Of a DNA stretch of 64,000 nucleotides, positions 17,243-28,029 are shown piece after piece. The DNA is taken from assembly GCF_029051645.1 (NCBI RefSeq), contig NZ_JAACFS010000001.1, positions 186,001-250,000 of the forward strand, written 5' to 3'. Both the position numbers and the translations under genes were made by a program. The DNA comes from Bradyrhizobium sp. CSA112 (GTDB lineage: Bacteria > Pseudomonadota > Alphaproteobacteria > Rhizobiales > Xanthobacteraceae). The notes under the pieces are model-generated. The model was not told where the DNA came from. It saw only the letters and a program-made list of their open reading frames with translations, and searched no databases. Within the stretch, counting starts at the first letter, position 1, and each line of letters opens with the position of its first letter.

Positions 17243-18133
17243 TTGATCGACAAGCTTGAACTCCTGCTGGCCCTCGCAAAGGAGCGGCATTTCGGACGGG
17301 CGGCGGAAGCCTGCGGCGTCACCCAGCCGACCATGTCGACCAGCCTCAAGCAGCTCGAGGAAATTCTCGGCGTCATGCTGGTGCAGCGTGGTTCCCGCTT
17401 TCAGGGGTTTACGCCGGAGGGCGAACGCACCCTCGACTGGGCGCGGCGCATCGTCGGCGACGCCCGCGCGATGCGGCAGGAGATCAACAGCCTCAAGGAC
17501 AAGCTATCCGGCGAGATCAGGATCGCCGCGATCCCCACCGTGCTCGGTATGGTGGCGTCGCTGACGACGCCGTTCCGCGCGCGGTACCCGGACGTGCGCT
17601 TTCGTATCCAGTCCTGCACGTCGGCCGACGTGCTGGGCCTGCTCGAAAATCTCGAGGTCGACGCCGGGCTGACCTATATCGAGAACGAGCCGATCGGTAA
17701 GGTTCGCACCATTCCGCTCTACAACGAAAGCTATCGCCTGCTGACCTCGCCCGATGCCATGTTCGGGGATCGCAAGCAGGTCACCTGGAAGGAAGTCGGG
17801 CAGGTGCCGCTGTGCCTCTTGACGCCGGACATGCAGAACCGCCGCATCATCGATCGCGCGCTGGCGTCGGTCGGGGCCGAGGCCACGCCGACGCTGACCT
17901 CGAACTCGCTTGTGGTCCTCTATACCCATGTGAAGACCGGGCGCTGGGCGAGCGTGATGCCGGCAAAACTCGCCGAGACCCTGGGGTTGGCGGACACCAT
18001 CCGCAGCATTCCGATCGTCGATCCCGTCGTCGACTACAGCGTCGGGATGGTGATCCCCCAGCGCGATCCGATGACGCCGCTGATCGCGGCGCTGGTGCAG
18101 GTCGCCCGCGAAGTGGCGCCGACGCTGGAGTAG
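17243..18133 (+). CDS. LysR-family regulator, resembles regulators of formate dehydrogenase operons
   Basis: The 296-residue protein has an N-terminal winged HTH (AKERHFGRAAEACGVTQPTM, then SLKQLEEILGVMLVQRGSRF) and a two-lobe effector domain. The sequence around KLELLLALAKERHFGRAAEA and DWARRIVGDARAMRQEINSL is of the type I recall beside fds operons in rhizobia. Here the operon lies 6.7 kb away on the other strand, so control of fds is an inference. The start is a TTG at 17243 within CCTTTGATCGAC; no upstream ATG is in frame. It is convergent with the histidine kinase gene. Confidence 0.85.
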   Translation: MIDKLELLLALAKERHFGRAAEACGVTQPTMSTSLKQLEEILGVMLVQRGSRFQGFTPEGERTLDWARRIVGDARAMRQEINSLKDKLSGEIRIAAIPTVLGMVASLTTPFRARYPDVRFRIQSCTSADVLGLLENLEVDAGLTYIENEPIGKVRTIPLYNESYRLLTSPDAMFGDRKQVTWKEVGQVPLCLLTPDMQNRRIIDRALASVGAEATPTLTSNSLVVLYTHVKTGRWASVMPAKLAETLGLADTIRSIPIVDPVVDYSVGMVIPQRDPMTPLIAALVQVAREVAPTLE

Positions 18134-18134
18134 G

Positions 18135-20447
<2,313 letters not shown>

Positions 20448-20640
20448 GCTTTAGACCCCCGCCGAAGGCTCTTTGCACATTGTCCGGAAGCGCGCCCCAC
20501 GTCGTTTCCGAATCATGGCGATTTGAATCCACTTTTTTCGGGCTGTCGAGAGTCAACGATTCGTTAATTCGAAATAAATGTTGTCCAACGCGAATTAAGG
20601 CATCGCCAAGCGAGTCCGAAACGGGAACACGCCCGCAAAA

Positions 20641-22017
20641 CTACGCGCGCGGCGGTTCGGCATGACTGATCACGCGCTTGATCGAAGGAAAGGCGCCGCG
20701 CAGCGCGCGCTCGATCTCGTCGACTTTCTCGTGCACCTTGATGACGCTCATCGACGGTGCGGCGCGGCAGTGGAAGTTAACGATTTCGCCGGCATCGGTG
20801 TCGCGCACCCGCACATTGTGAATGTCATGGATCGCGCCGTTGCCGGCAAAGCGCGACAGTGCAGCCTTGATGGTCTCGACGCGCTCGGGCGCGGCGTCGG
20901 TGCCGTGCGGCAGTTCAGGCTCGAGCGGTTCGATGTGGGTATCGACTTCGACATCCTCACCGAAATCCCCGCGGATGCTGCGCTCCAGCCCGTGGGCGAT
21001 ATCGTGCGCGGCTGACAGTTCCATGTCGCCGTCGACTTCGAGGTCGATGCCGACGATCAGCTTTTCGCCGAGATCATGCACGGTGACATGGTGGACGGCG
21101 AGGCCGGAGTTGCGGGCGATCACCATGATGCGCTCGCGCACGCTCTCATTGTCGCGCGCGACCGGCACCGCGGTGAAGGTGAGGTCGGCATCGCCGAGCG
21201 CCTCAGTGACCGCCGCCTGCGCGGTTTTCTTGATCGCCTCGACGCGGTCGATCGGGTAGCTGCGCGGTACGTTGGCGATGGCGTCGATGAAATGTGTCGG
21301 CCCGACCATGCGAACGCGCAGGCGCTCGACGCCGACCACGCCGGGCACCGCGCGGATCGCAGCGGTGGCCTTCTCGGCGGCTCCCTGCGGCGCACGATCA
21401 AGCAGCGTCTCAACGGTGGAGCGTCCGAGCCGCAGGCCCAGGATCGATATCATCACGGCAACGGCGATGGCCGCGACCGAGTCGCCCCAGACATAGCCGA
21501 GGCCGGTCAGCACAAGCCCGGCGATGACGGCGATGGAGCCGAGCACATCAGAGGCAAAATGCAGCGCATCCGCCGCCAGCGCCTGGCTTCGGGTCGCGCG
21601 CGCCGTGCGATGCAGCGCCCGCGCCCGCCAGAAATTGACAGCGATATCGATCACCAGCACCACGAAGGGAATCGCCGATATCGTCGGCGGGGCTGCGCCC
21701 TCGCGCAGGCGGCTGTAGGATTCGACCAGGATGCCGCCGGCCAGCACATAGAGCAGCGCGATGACAAAGAGCGCCGACAGGCTCTCGAACTTGCCGTGGC
21801 CGTAATGATGTTCCTCATCGGCCGGCTGGTCGGAAACCCGCACCACCAGCCAGGTGATGACGGTCGCGATCACGTCGACCGAGGAGTGCAGGGCCTCCGA
21901 AATCAGCGCGAGAGAGCCGATCGCGATGCCGACGGCGAATTTGGCCGCGGCCATGCCGGCGCTGGCGAAGATCGAGATCGCCGCGACGTTGGTCTTGATG
22001 GTGGGGGTATGACTCAT
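20641..22017 (-). CDS. Cation diffusion facilitator family transporter
   Basis: The 458-residue protein has about six membrane helices and the CDF signature: HSSVDVIATVITWL in helix 2, EEHHYGHGKFESLSAL after it, and ALAADALHFASDVLGSIAVI in helix 5. The last two supply Asp/His metal ligands. The C-terminal part is long, with two cytoplasmic dimerisation-like segments (AIRAVPGVVGVERLRVRMVG and a second near VRVRDTDAGEIVNFHCRAAP), which is larger than the usual 300-residue CDF. It probably exports Zn2+, Mn2+ or Fe2+ in exchange for protons. The start at 22017 (MSHTP) fits the family, although a longer frame exists. Confidence 0.92.
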   Translation of the reverse strand: MSHTPTIKTNVAAISIFASAGMAAAKFAVGIAIGSLALISEALHSSVDVIATVITWLVVRVSDQPADEEHHYGHGKFESLSALFVIALLYVLAGGILVESYSRLREGAAPPTISAIPFVVLVIDIAVNFWRARALHRTARATRSQALAADALHFASDVLGSIAVIAGLVLTGLGYVWGDSVAAIAVAVMISILGLRLGRSTVETLLDRAPQGAAEKATAAIRAVPGVVGVERLRVRMVGPTHFIDAIANVPRSYPIDRVEAIKKTAQAAVTEALGDADLTFTAVPVARDNESVRERIMVIARNSGLAVHHVTVHDLGEKLIVGIDLEVDGDMELSAAHDIAHGLERSIRGDFGEDVEVDTHIEPLEPELPHGTDAAPERVETIKAALSRFAGNGAIHDIHNVRVRDTDAGEIVNFHCRAAPSMSVIKVHEKVDEIERALRGAFPSIKRVISHAEPPRA

Positions 22018-22156
22018 GGGCGGCGGTTTAGCAGGGCGTTGTCCAACATTAAAGCCGACGGTGGGAGGCGCAATCGCCACTCACTTGCAGGAGCGGTTTG
22101 TTGCGAATTGTTCTGAGTTGAAGGACCGTCATTGCGGGCGCAGCACTCAGAATTTC

Positions 22157-22266
22157 TCCGTCATCCTGAGGTGCGAGCGAAGCGAGCCTCGAAGGATGAG
22201 CGGCCCCGCTGGTGGCCGTCGCCCTTCGAGACGCGCGCAAGAGCGCGCTCCTCAGGGTGACGGGGA
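22157..22266. repeat. Palindromic intergenic repeat
   Basis: The segment reads CCGTCATCCTGAGGTGCGAG at one end and TCCTCAGGGTGACGGGG at the other, so the outer arms are inverted copies around GC-rich internal stems. This is a dispersed alphaproteobacterial element type. A related copy lies at 27880-28016. Confidence 0.7.
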
Positions 22267-22363
22267 TAGAATGAGCGCCAGCGAGCAAGGTACACCTCCG
22301 CATTCTCGCGGCGCATTGCACCCCGAGGTTTGCAAATCATTCGCCTCTCCGGAAGCTTCGAAG

Positions 22364-23356
22364 TCAACACGGCTTGCGACGTCTCCGTTCTTGCCTTGAA
22401 CGCGAGGCGGTACTCGTACTAATGCAGCTCGCCAACGTCTCGAACAGCCAAGCGATGCCGGCATCGGCCATGGCGGTCTGCGCTGCGACAAGGCGTATTG
22501 GATCGGGCGTCCAGGGCAGCGGCACCGGGCGCACCACGAGGTTGAACCGCGCGGCATGGTACTCCACCAACTTCCGGGGCAAGGTCGCGACCAGATCGCT
22601 TTCCGCGAGCTGAGCCAGCGCCATCATGAAATTCGGCACCGTCAGTGCCACGCGCCGCGAATGCCCTACTTCGGCGAGCTTGGCATCGACGACTCCCTGC
22701 GCATCGCCGATCGCCGAAACCAGCATGTGCTTTGCCTTCAGGTATGCTGCCTGGTTCGTTGCGCGCGCCAGCGGGTGACCTTTTCGCATGGCGACGACGA
22801 AATCTTCCTCGAACAGCAACCGCTCGGCGAAACGGGGCGGCAACGGGCCGATCGGTAGCATTGCAAGATCGAGCTTGTGGGAATCGAGCTCCGTGAGTGT
22901 GCTTTGCCAGACTTGGCTCGTCGGCTTGCCGTGATGTTGCGGCATGAGCTGCAGCAACCGAATGTCGACATGCGGCGCCTCGCGGGCCAAGCGGGAAACG
23001 AGAGGGCTCAGAAAGATGGCCGCCAATGCATCTGGTGCACCGATAGTAAAGCATCGCCGCGCGGTTCCGGGATTGAACGGCCCGGCCATCGACATGATTC
23101 CTTCGACACGCGCGAGCGTCTCAGCAACTGGACCGGCAAGTGCGAGGGCACGGTCCGTAGGCTTTACGCCAACGTGTGTCTTGAGGAACAGCGGATCATG
23201 CAGGAGACGCCGCAGCCGGCGCAGCCCATGGCTGACGGCCGAGGGCGTGAGATTGAGTCTTTCCGCCGCCCGCGCGACATGACGCTCTTCGAGCACTGTG
23301 CTGAACAACACCAGGAGACTGAAATCGATGCGGAGGAGCTGAGCCGGCTTCAGCAT
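22364..23356 (-). CDS. LysR-family regulator, NodD-like type
   Basis: The 330-residue product has the HTH (LEERHVARAAERLNLTPSAV, then SHGLRRLRRLLHDPLFLKTH) and a NodD/NahR-type effector domain. An unusual basic tail ends in RQERRRRKPC. It is divergent from a secreted NTF2-like protein at 23458, and a perfect 6-bp-armed palindrome (23416-23434) lies between them, so it probably controls that gene and itself. The ligand is unknown. The start at 23356 (MLKPAQLLRIDFSLL) fits the family length. Confidence 0.88.
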   Translation of the reverse strand: MLKPAQLLRIDFSLLVLFSTVLEERHVARAAERLNLTPSAVSHGLRRLRRLLHDPLFLKTHVGVKPTDRALALAGPVAETLARVEGIMSMAGPFNPGTARRCFTIGAPDALAAIFLSPLVSRLAREAPHVDIRLLQLMPQHHGKPTSQVWQSTLTELDSHKLDLAMLPIGPLPPRFAERLLFEEDFVVAMRKGHPLARATNQAAYLKAKHMLVSAIGDAQGVVDAKLAEVGHSRRVALTVPNFMMALAQLAESDLVATLPRKLVEYHAARFNLVVRPVPLPWTPDPIRLVAAQTAMADAGIAWLFETLASCISTSTASRSRQERRRRKPC

Positions 23357-23415
23357 GGTGCTGAGACTTTATCACTGGCTTCACGATGTCGAAAGGGTCA
23401 TCTAGCGCTCTATCC

Positions 23416-23434
23416 ACTCGTTCATGACACGAGT
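23416..23434. promoter_or_regulatory. Palindrome in the LysR/NTF2 divergent promoter region
   Basis: ACTCGT and ACGAGT form exact arms separated by seven bases; the centre holds TCATGA, itself a palindrome. The position 24 bases above the start of the + gene and 60 bases above the LysR start fits an operator. The spacing differs from the classic LysR T-N11-A box. Confidence 0.45.
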
Positions 23435-23457
23435 TCGCTCAGCACAGGAGTGCTTAC

Positions 23458-24021
23458 ATGTCGAAGAAATCCCCGATTACGCGCGGCTCGGCCCCGCGTC
23501 CAGCGCTATCCCGGCGTCATGCCATCACGGCGATGGCGGGTATGCCTCTTGTAGTAGCCGAGCCGGCCGCGGCGAAGGATGCGATCGCCAAGCTGATCAA
23601 GCATTCCGAGGAGTCGAACGCGGCGCTGATGCGGGGAGACGCAGAGACTTACCGTTCCATGATCGCCATCACCGACGATTTCACATTGATGTCTCCGTTC
23701 GGTGGACCACCCTCGCACGGCTCGCAGTATACGTCCGAAAAATGGGACAGGATGGGACGGTTCTTCAAGAACGGCACCCACAAGCAGGAGGTCGTCCAAT
23801 CCTATGGCTCGGCCGACATGGTGGTTCTCGCGATGATCGAGCGAGACCATGTCGAGGTCGGGGGGCTGCCCGCCCAGGAATGGGCGCTGCGCGTTACGCT
23901 CGTCTATCGGCGCGAGGGGGCCCAGTGGCACCTGGTGCATCGCCACGCCGATCCGCTCGCGCATGGCATCAGCCTGCAGCAATCGGCGGCACTCGCGCGC
24001 GGCCCTGGCATGAAGGAATGA
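23458..24021 (+). CDS. Exported SnoaL/NTF2-like (DUF4440-type) protein
   Basis: The 187-residue product has an N-terminal export signal with twin basic residues (LSRRHAITAMAGMPLVVAEP). An NTF2-like fold follows: AALMRGDAETYRSMIAITDD, FTLMSPFGGPPSHG, and the closing beta strand WALRVTLVYRREGAQWHLVH. Such folds bind small molecules and some are isomerases or dehydratases. No catalytic residues can be fixed here. An AGGAG lies eight bases before the ATG. It is divergent from a LysR regulator that probably controls it. Confidence 0.8.
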   Translation: MSKKSPITRGSAPRPALSRRHAITAMAGMPLVVAEPAAAKDAIAKLIKHSEESNAALMRGDAETYRSMIAITDDFTLMSPFGGPPSHGSQYTSEKWDRMGRFFKNGTHKQEVVQSYGSADMVVLAMIERDHVEVGGLPAQEWALRVTLVYRREGAQWHLVHRHADPLAHGISLQQSAALARGPGMKE

Positions 24022-24144
24022 CTTCAATCGGCTGGCGCGAAGGCGCGCCGCCCAATAGCGTCCGCGCCGTCCTCGGCGATGATCGACGGGAAGCCGTAGC
24101 TCGGAGGCACGCAGTTGCGTCGATATCCAGAATGCCACTCAGCG

Positions 24145-24240
24145 CATAGGGCGGATTAGTTAGCCGAAGGCGTAATCCGCCGCTGCGTTACAATAAGATG
24201 GCCGATTACGCTGCGCTTATCCGCCTTACGGGCCGACCCA
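24145..24240. repeat. Intergenic repeat containing GCGTAATCCGCC pieces
   Basis: The gap after the NTF2-like gene contains GGCGGATTAG, AAGGCGTAATCCGCCGCTGC and CTTATCCGCCTTACGG, which are inverted and repeated variants of one element. Related GGCGGATCACGC pieces occur near 56620-56700. No gene is seen between 24022 and 24258. Confidence 0.55.
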
Positions 24241-24258
24241 ATGCGGAAACGCCCGTTA

Positions 24259-24774
24259 CTACGGCTTCAACTGACTGATGACGGCAGCCCCTTCTGCTGC
24301 ATCGATTTGATAGAGGGCAGCGCCAGAAAAGCCTGCCATGAGCGGGGGCGTCGGTCGCATTTGCTGTCCGCTACTGCCAGCAAGAGCCTGATTGAGAAGG
24401 TTTTGACCGGGCGCAGCCACCTGTGGTGTACCGACGCCGAAATAGTAGGTCTTTCCACCCTCAATTTGTATTTCGGTTTCATAATCCATGGAGATCGGAT
24501 TCACTCAGGCTATCCGGTACTGTCCCGGCGGCCTGTCAGAAAAGAAATACAACCCCTTGGCTACCGAACCAACCGGCTTGCCGTCGATCTTAATTCCAAC
24601 TTCAGTGCCGATCATTCCCTTCTCGCGCAGAAAATACAATCTCGCGAGCCGCGTATCCCGCGGCTTGGATGGAGGCTGAGGTTCAAGCGCCACTTCGGAA
24701 ACCGTCGAGGATTTGCATCCACCGAACTGAACAACAAGGCAGAAGACCAAGGCCCACAACACAAGACGCCGCAT
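24259..24774 (-). pseudogene. DUF2846 lipoprotein interrupted by an in-frame TGA
   Basis: From the ATG at 24774 the frame encodes a lipoprotein signal (MRRLVLWALVFCLVVQFGGC, lipobox Cys at residue 20). It then gives a DUF2846 domain start (RLARLYFLREKGMIGTEVGI, SVAKGLYFFSDRPPGQYRIA) and stops at a TGA at 24507-24505. The very next codon continues in the same frame (VNPISMDYETEIQIEGGKTY) with the rest of the domain, to 24259. One nonsense codon therefore splits an otherwise intact gene of 171 codons. It could be a recent pseudogene, a sequencing error, or a readthrough site. The GTG after the stop could also permit reinitiation. Confidence 0.8.
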
Positions 24775-24995
24775 AACAAAACCGATCCCCACTGACGACC
24801 GACAAAAACCACAAGTTGCAAGCTGGCGCAATTGTAATTGCGCCACATCTGCGGTTAGCAGTTCAAGTCACGTGGTTTATGTCTGCCTCTGGCCATAGCG
24901 GATGTTGGCGGACGCATTGCAGCGCGGCGTCCTTGCCATCTGGACACGAGCCGGCCGCATTGTCCAAGATCGCCCGCCACAGAGCGGAGGCGCCG

Positions 24996-25838
24996 ATGAT
25001 CGTTGTCGATTCCCAGGTCCATGCCTACGAGGCGAACAGTCCGAAGCGGCCTTGGCACAGCGTGCCGAACTGGCCCGATCACGTCACGGGTGACGAGATG
25101 GTGGCGGCGATGGACAAGGTCGGCGTCGACGGCGCGATCTTCATTTCCGCCTTTTCGTTGTACCGCTACGACGCCAGCTACGCCGTGGAAGTGCAGCGGG
25201 CCCATCCCGGCCGGCTCGCCATCGTCAAGCCGGTTGACCCTGACGATCCCGGCGTTGCCGAAAATGTCGCCGACTGGAAGAAGACGCCGGGCGCGGTCGG
25301 AATCCGCATCATGCTGACGAAGGAGGCGCGGCGCCCGCCCGATGACCCCGGCCTCGACCGGATTGCGCGCGCGGCCGTTCGCCATGATTTTCCGGTCAAC
25401 CTCCACTGCTGGGACAATCTGGACGCGGGCAGGATGCTGATCGATCGTCACCCCGACACGCGATTCATCATCGACCATCTCGGCATCCTGCAGCCACGCG
25501 TGCCGCCGGCGCCGCCCGAACCCTGGGCCGTCCTGCCGAAAGTGCTGGAACTCGCAAAACGCCCGAACGCCGTGATCAAAGTCAGCGGCGCCTGCACGTT
25601 GTCCCGCGAGCCCTTTCCTTTCCCTGACATCTGGGACCCGCTCGCCCGTGTATTCGATGCCTGGGGTTTCGAGCGCTGCCTGTGGGGCACGGACTGGACG
25701 CGGGCATTCGCCGTTGTCAACTACGAGCAGGCCGTCGAGCCCTTCCTCAAAACCAGCCGCCTCAGCGAATCCGAGCGGGCCATGTTGATGGGTGGCGCCT
25801 GCATCAAGGCTTATGACTGGTCACCGAAGAAGGGTTAG
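24996..25838 (+). CDS. Amidohydrolase family protein (2-pyrone-4,6-dicarboxylate lactonase-like)
   Basis: The 280-residue TIM-barrel protein belongs to the amidohydrolase 2 family. Visible elements are the N-terminal VVDSQVHAYEANSPKRPW (a QVH replaces the usual DxH-type pair), NLHCWDN at strand 5, RFIIDHLG at strand 6 and LWGTDWTR at the end. These place the expected metal or catalytic His and Asp residues. The family hydrolyses lactones or decarboxylates aromatic acids. The substrate is unknown. GGAGG lies seven bases before the ATG at 24996, which selects this start over a longer upstream frame. Confidence 0.85.
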   Translation: MIVVDSQVHAYEANSPKRPWHSVPNWPDHVTGDEMVAAMDKVGVDGAIFISAFSLYRYDASYAVEVQRAHPGRLAIVKPVDPDDPGVAENVADWKKTPGAVGIRIMLTKEARRPPDDPGLDRIARAAVRHDFPVNLHCWDNLDAGRMLIDRHPDTRFIIDHLGILQPRVPPAPPEPWAVLPKVLELAKRPNAVIKVSGACTLSREPFPFPDIWDPLARVFDAWGFERCLWGTDWTRAFAVVNYEQAVEPFLKTSRLSESERAMLMGGACIKAYDWSPKKG

Positions 25839-25899
25839 TGCGCAGGTATAACAGAGTTCCGGGCTGGAAAATCTTCGGTCCGATGCGCATATCCCCGGG

Positions 25900-26082
25900 A
25901 TGGCGACAATTGTGCAATGCACTTGCGGCGCCGAGTACAGTCGCACTGAAGAGAAGTTCTTGGTGCCGCATACGGGTGACGCGGTCTGCAAGATCTGCGG
26001 AGCTGCACTGGAATCGTGGCGGGAAACCACCCACGTTCCCATATACGAACTTATTGAACGTCCAGAGAAAAAGCCGGCATGA
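25900..26082 (+). CDS. Small zinc-ribbon-like protein, 60 aa
   Basis: The product has a C-x-C pair at Cys7/Cys9 and a C-x2-C pair at Cys30/Cys33 (VCKICG), spaced like a zinc-binding knuckle protein. It continues with ALESWRETTHVPIYELIER. I have seen this pattern in short rhizobial proteins of unknown role. There is no signal peptide. It lies 61 bases after the amidohydrolase and could share its transcript. Confidence 0.65.
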   Translation: MATIVQCTCGAEYSRTEEKFLVPHTGDAVCKICGAALESWRETTHVPIYELIERPEKKPA

Positions 26083-26259
26083 CGCTAGGCCAGTAGCCCA
26101 CTGCGCCTCATTTGGTTCCGCAAGAAAGTTAATCTTCAAAGTTCTGGCGCTCCTCAGGATCAGGGCGCACACTTTGGCATCACCGCGCGGTCTCGTGGCA
26201 GTCATCGGTGATGAGAACGCCAGTCGCGCTCCCGCCAATCCTCAAATGGGGAGCCGCGT

Positions 26260-26466
26260 ATGTCAGAGCGTCGCCGTTTCATACAAACTACCTCCCTCGA
26301 AGAGCGCCTTGCAAAGGAAGCAACGCAGTTGCGCAAGCAGGCCCAAGGTACCCCGCCGGGTATTGAGCGCAATCTCCTGGTTCGCAAAGCCCGCCGGGCC
26401 GAGACGGCTTGCCATATGACCGCGTGGCTGGCCTCGGGCTCCAAGCACCAAAATAGGCTCAAGTAG
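26260..26466 (+). CDS. Small basic hypothetical protein, 68 aa
   Basis: The product starts MSERRRFIQTTSLEERLAKE and is Arg/Lys-rich and helical, with no membrane segment. GGGGAG precedes the ATG. It lies two bases upstream of the next small gene, so the pair is an operon. The sequence style is that of short conserved Bradyrhizobium proteins often found in stress-responsive contexts. No function can be given. Confidence 0.65.
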   Translation: MSERRRFIQTTSLEERLAKEATQLRKQAQGTPPGIERNLLVRKARRAETACHMTAWLASGSKHQNRLK

Positions 26467-26468
26467 AA

Positions 26469-26690
26469 ATGGCTATTTATCGTCTATTAAAGAACTCTAC
26501 CTTGGGGCCGGAAGAGATTGGCCACATCACCGCGGCATACGAGCAAACGTTGCACACCCTCTGCGTCAAGGATCGCGACGACCCGCTGACGGAAATGGTT
26601 GCGAAGAAGATCATCAAGATCGCGCAAACCGGCATCCATGACGCGGCGCAGCTTTCGGCTCGGGCGATCAAAGAACTAGGCGTCCGGTAA
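26469..26690 (+). CDS. Small hypothetical protein, 73 aa
   Basis: The product (MAIYRLLKNSTLGPEEIGHI, then AYEQTLHTLCVKDRDDPLTE) is a soluble helical protein. It begins two bases after the stop of the preceding gene, so the two are almost surely cotranscribed. It resembles conserved short proteins of rhizobia whose C-terminal part (VAKKIIKIAQTGIHDAAQLS) is the best preserved. The function is unknown. Confidence 0.7.
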   Translation: MAIYRLLKNSTLGPEEIGHITAAYEQTLHTLCVKDRDDPLTEMVAKKIIKIAQTGIHDAAQLSARAIKELGVR

Positions 26691-26872
26691 GGCCGCTGCA
26701 GTTCTGCGCCAACGTCCGCTTTTGTGCGCTGAGCGGACTCTGCCCTGCGCGCTATCCGCATTTCAGAACGCCGAAATCAAGGGTGGTTGCTGATCATCAC
26801 CGCGGCAAATATCAGGGTTGAGCAACGGCCGTTCGACTTTGCATAATCTCCAGATCAGCCGGAGGAACAGCG

Positions 26873-27871
26873 ATGCAATTGCGGGTATTTGGGCGCACGG
26901 GAATGCAGCTCTCGGTGCTGGGCTTCGGCTGCGGCGCAGTGGGCGGATTGATGGTACGCGGCGATGCTGCCGATCAGGAGCGCACCATCGCGCGCGCGAT
27001 CGCCGCCGGCGTCAACTACTTCGACACCGCGGTGCAGTACGGCGATGGCGAATCGGAAAAGAATCTCGGCCGCGTCTTGCAAAGGCTGAAACCGGCTAAC
27101 GTGGCCGTCGCCACCAAGGTCCGGTTGCCGCCCGGCGAAGCCGGCCGCATTGATGACGCCGTCAGGATATCGCTCGAAGGCAGTCTGGCGCGGCTGCGTC
27201 TTGAGCGGGTCGACATCCTTCATCTGCACAATCCGATTACCGAGAACGGCGGCGGATCGGCGCTGAGCGTCCGGCAGGTGCTCGATGAGTTGGTCCCGGC
27301 ATTCGAGCGCCTGCGTCAGCAGGGGAAGATTGGTTTCCTCGGGATGACGGCACTCGGCGACACGGCTGCGCTGCATCAGGTGATCGATGCCCGCGTGTTC
27401 GATAGCGCGCAGGTCGTCTACAACATGCTCAATCCATCTGCGGCCAGCGAATTGCCGGCGCGCTATCCGGCGCAGGATTATGGAAGGCTGTTCGAACACA
27501 CCCAGGCTGCCGGCGTGGGCGTCGTGGGCATCCGTGTGCTGGCCGGCGGCGCGCTGTCGGGCTCAGCCGAGCGTCACCCGATTGCGGGGCCGGCACCGGA
27601 GCCGCTCGGTTCGGCGATGAGCTACGATGCCGATATCGATCGCGCGTGCCGTCTCTTGCCGCTGGTCGAGGAGGGCTTCGCCGCCAGCCTGACCGAAGCC
27701 GCCACGCGGTTTGCGCTGTCTCACCCGGCGATGGGCACGATCCTGGTCGGCATGGCGACGCCGCAACAATTCGAGGACGCACTCACTGCTGCCGAAAAAG
27801 GCCCGCTGCCGCAAGCTGCGCTCGATCGGCTGTCAGCACTGAGGCAGGAATTTTCCGGCGAAGCACGATGA
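26873..27871 (+). CDS. Aldo/keto reductase family oxidoreductase
   Basis: The 332-residue TIM barrel carries the NADPH-dependent aldo/keto reductase tetrad: Asp in NYFDTA, Tyr in VQYGDGES, Lys in VATKVRL and His in ILHLHNP. The C-terminal ALSHPAMGTILVGMATPQQF corresponds to the cofactor-binding segment. It should reduce an aldehyde or ketone, or run the reverse reaction. The substrate is unknown. The ATG at 26873 follows CCGGAGGAACAGCG, a good ribosome site. Confidence 0.92.
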   Translation: MQLRVFGRTGMQLSVLGFGCGAVGGLMVRGDAADQERTIARAIAAGVNYFDTAVQYGDGESEKNLGRVLQRLKPANVAVATKVRLPPGEAGRIDDAVRISLEGSLARLRLERVDILHLHNPITENGGGSALSVRQVLDELVPAFERLRQQGKIGFLGMTALGDTAALHQVIDARVFDSAQVVYNMLNPSAASELPARYPAQDYGRLFEHTQAAGVGVVGIRVLAGGALSGSAERHPIAGPAPEPLGSAMSYDADIDRACRLLPLVEEGFAASLTEAATRFALSHPAMGTILVGMATPQQFEDALTAAEKGPLPQAALDRLSALRQEFSGEAR

Positions 27872-27879
27872 CAGTGTAA

Positions 27880-28016
27880 TCCGTCACCCTGAGGCGGCCG
27901 CGCGCAGCGCGGCCCTCGAAGGGCGATGGCCGCTGGCCGGCCGTGCATCCTTCGAGGCTCGCTTCGCTCGCACCTTCGGAATAAGCGCAAGTGCGCTTAT
28001 TCCTGGGATGACGGAG
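27880..28016. repeat. Palindromic intergenic repeat
   Basis: The gap between convergent genes holds CGTCACCCTGAGGCGG at one end and CTGGGATGACGG at the other, with internal stems GCGCGCAGCGCGG, CGAGGCTCGCTTCGCTCG and AATAAGCGCAAGTGCGCTTATT. It is a further copy of the element type seen at 22157-22266 and may also act as a convergent terminator. Confidence 0.7.
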
Positions 28017-28029
28017 CGAACGCCGAACG

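Noticed and set aside
16798..17376. A 192-codon minus-strand frame before the LysR gene
   Set aside because: It is composed of intergenic repeat pieces and antisense LysR sequence, with no plausible start signal.
24241..24795. A 184-codon plus-strand frame across the DUF2846 region
   Set aside because: The opposite strand carries the lipobox and DUF2846 similarity on both sides of the TGA. The plus-strand product has no motif.
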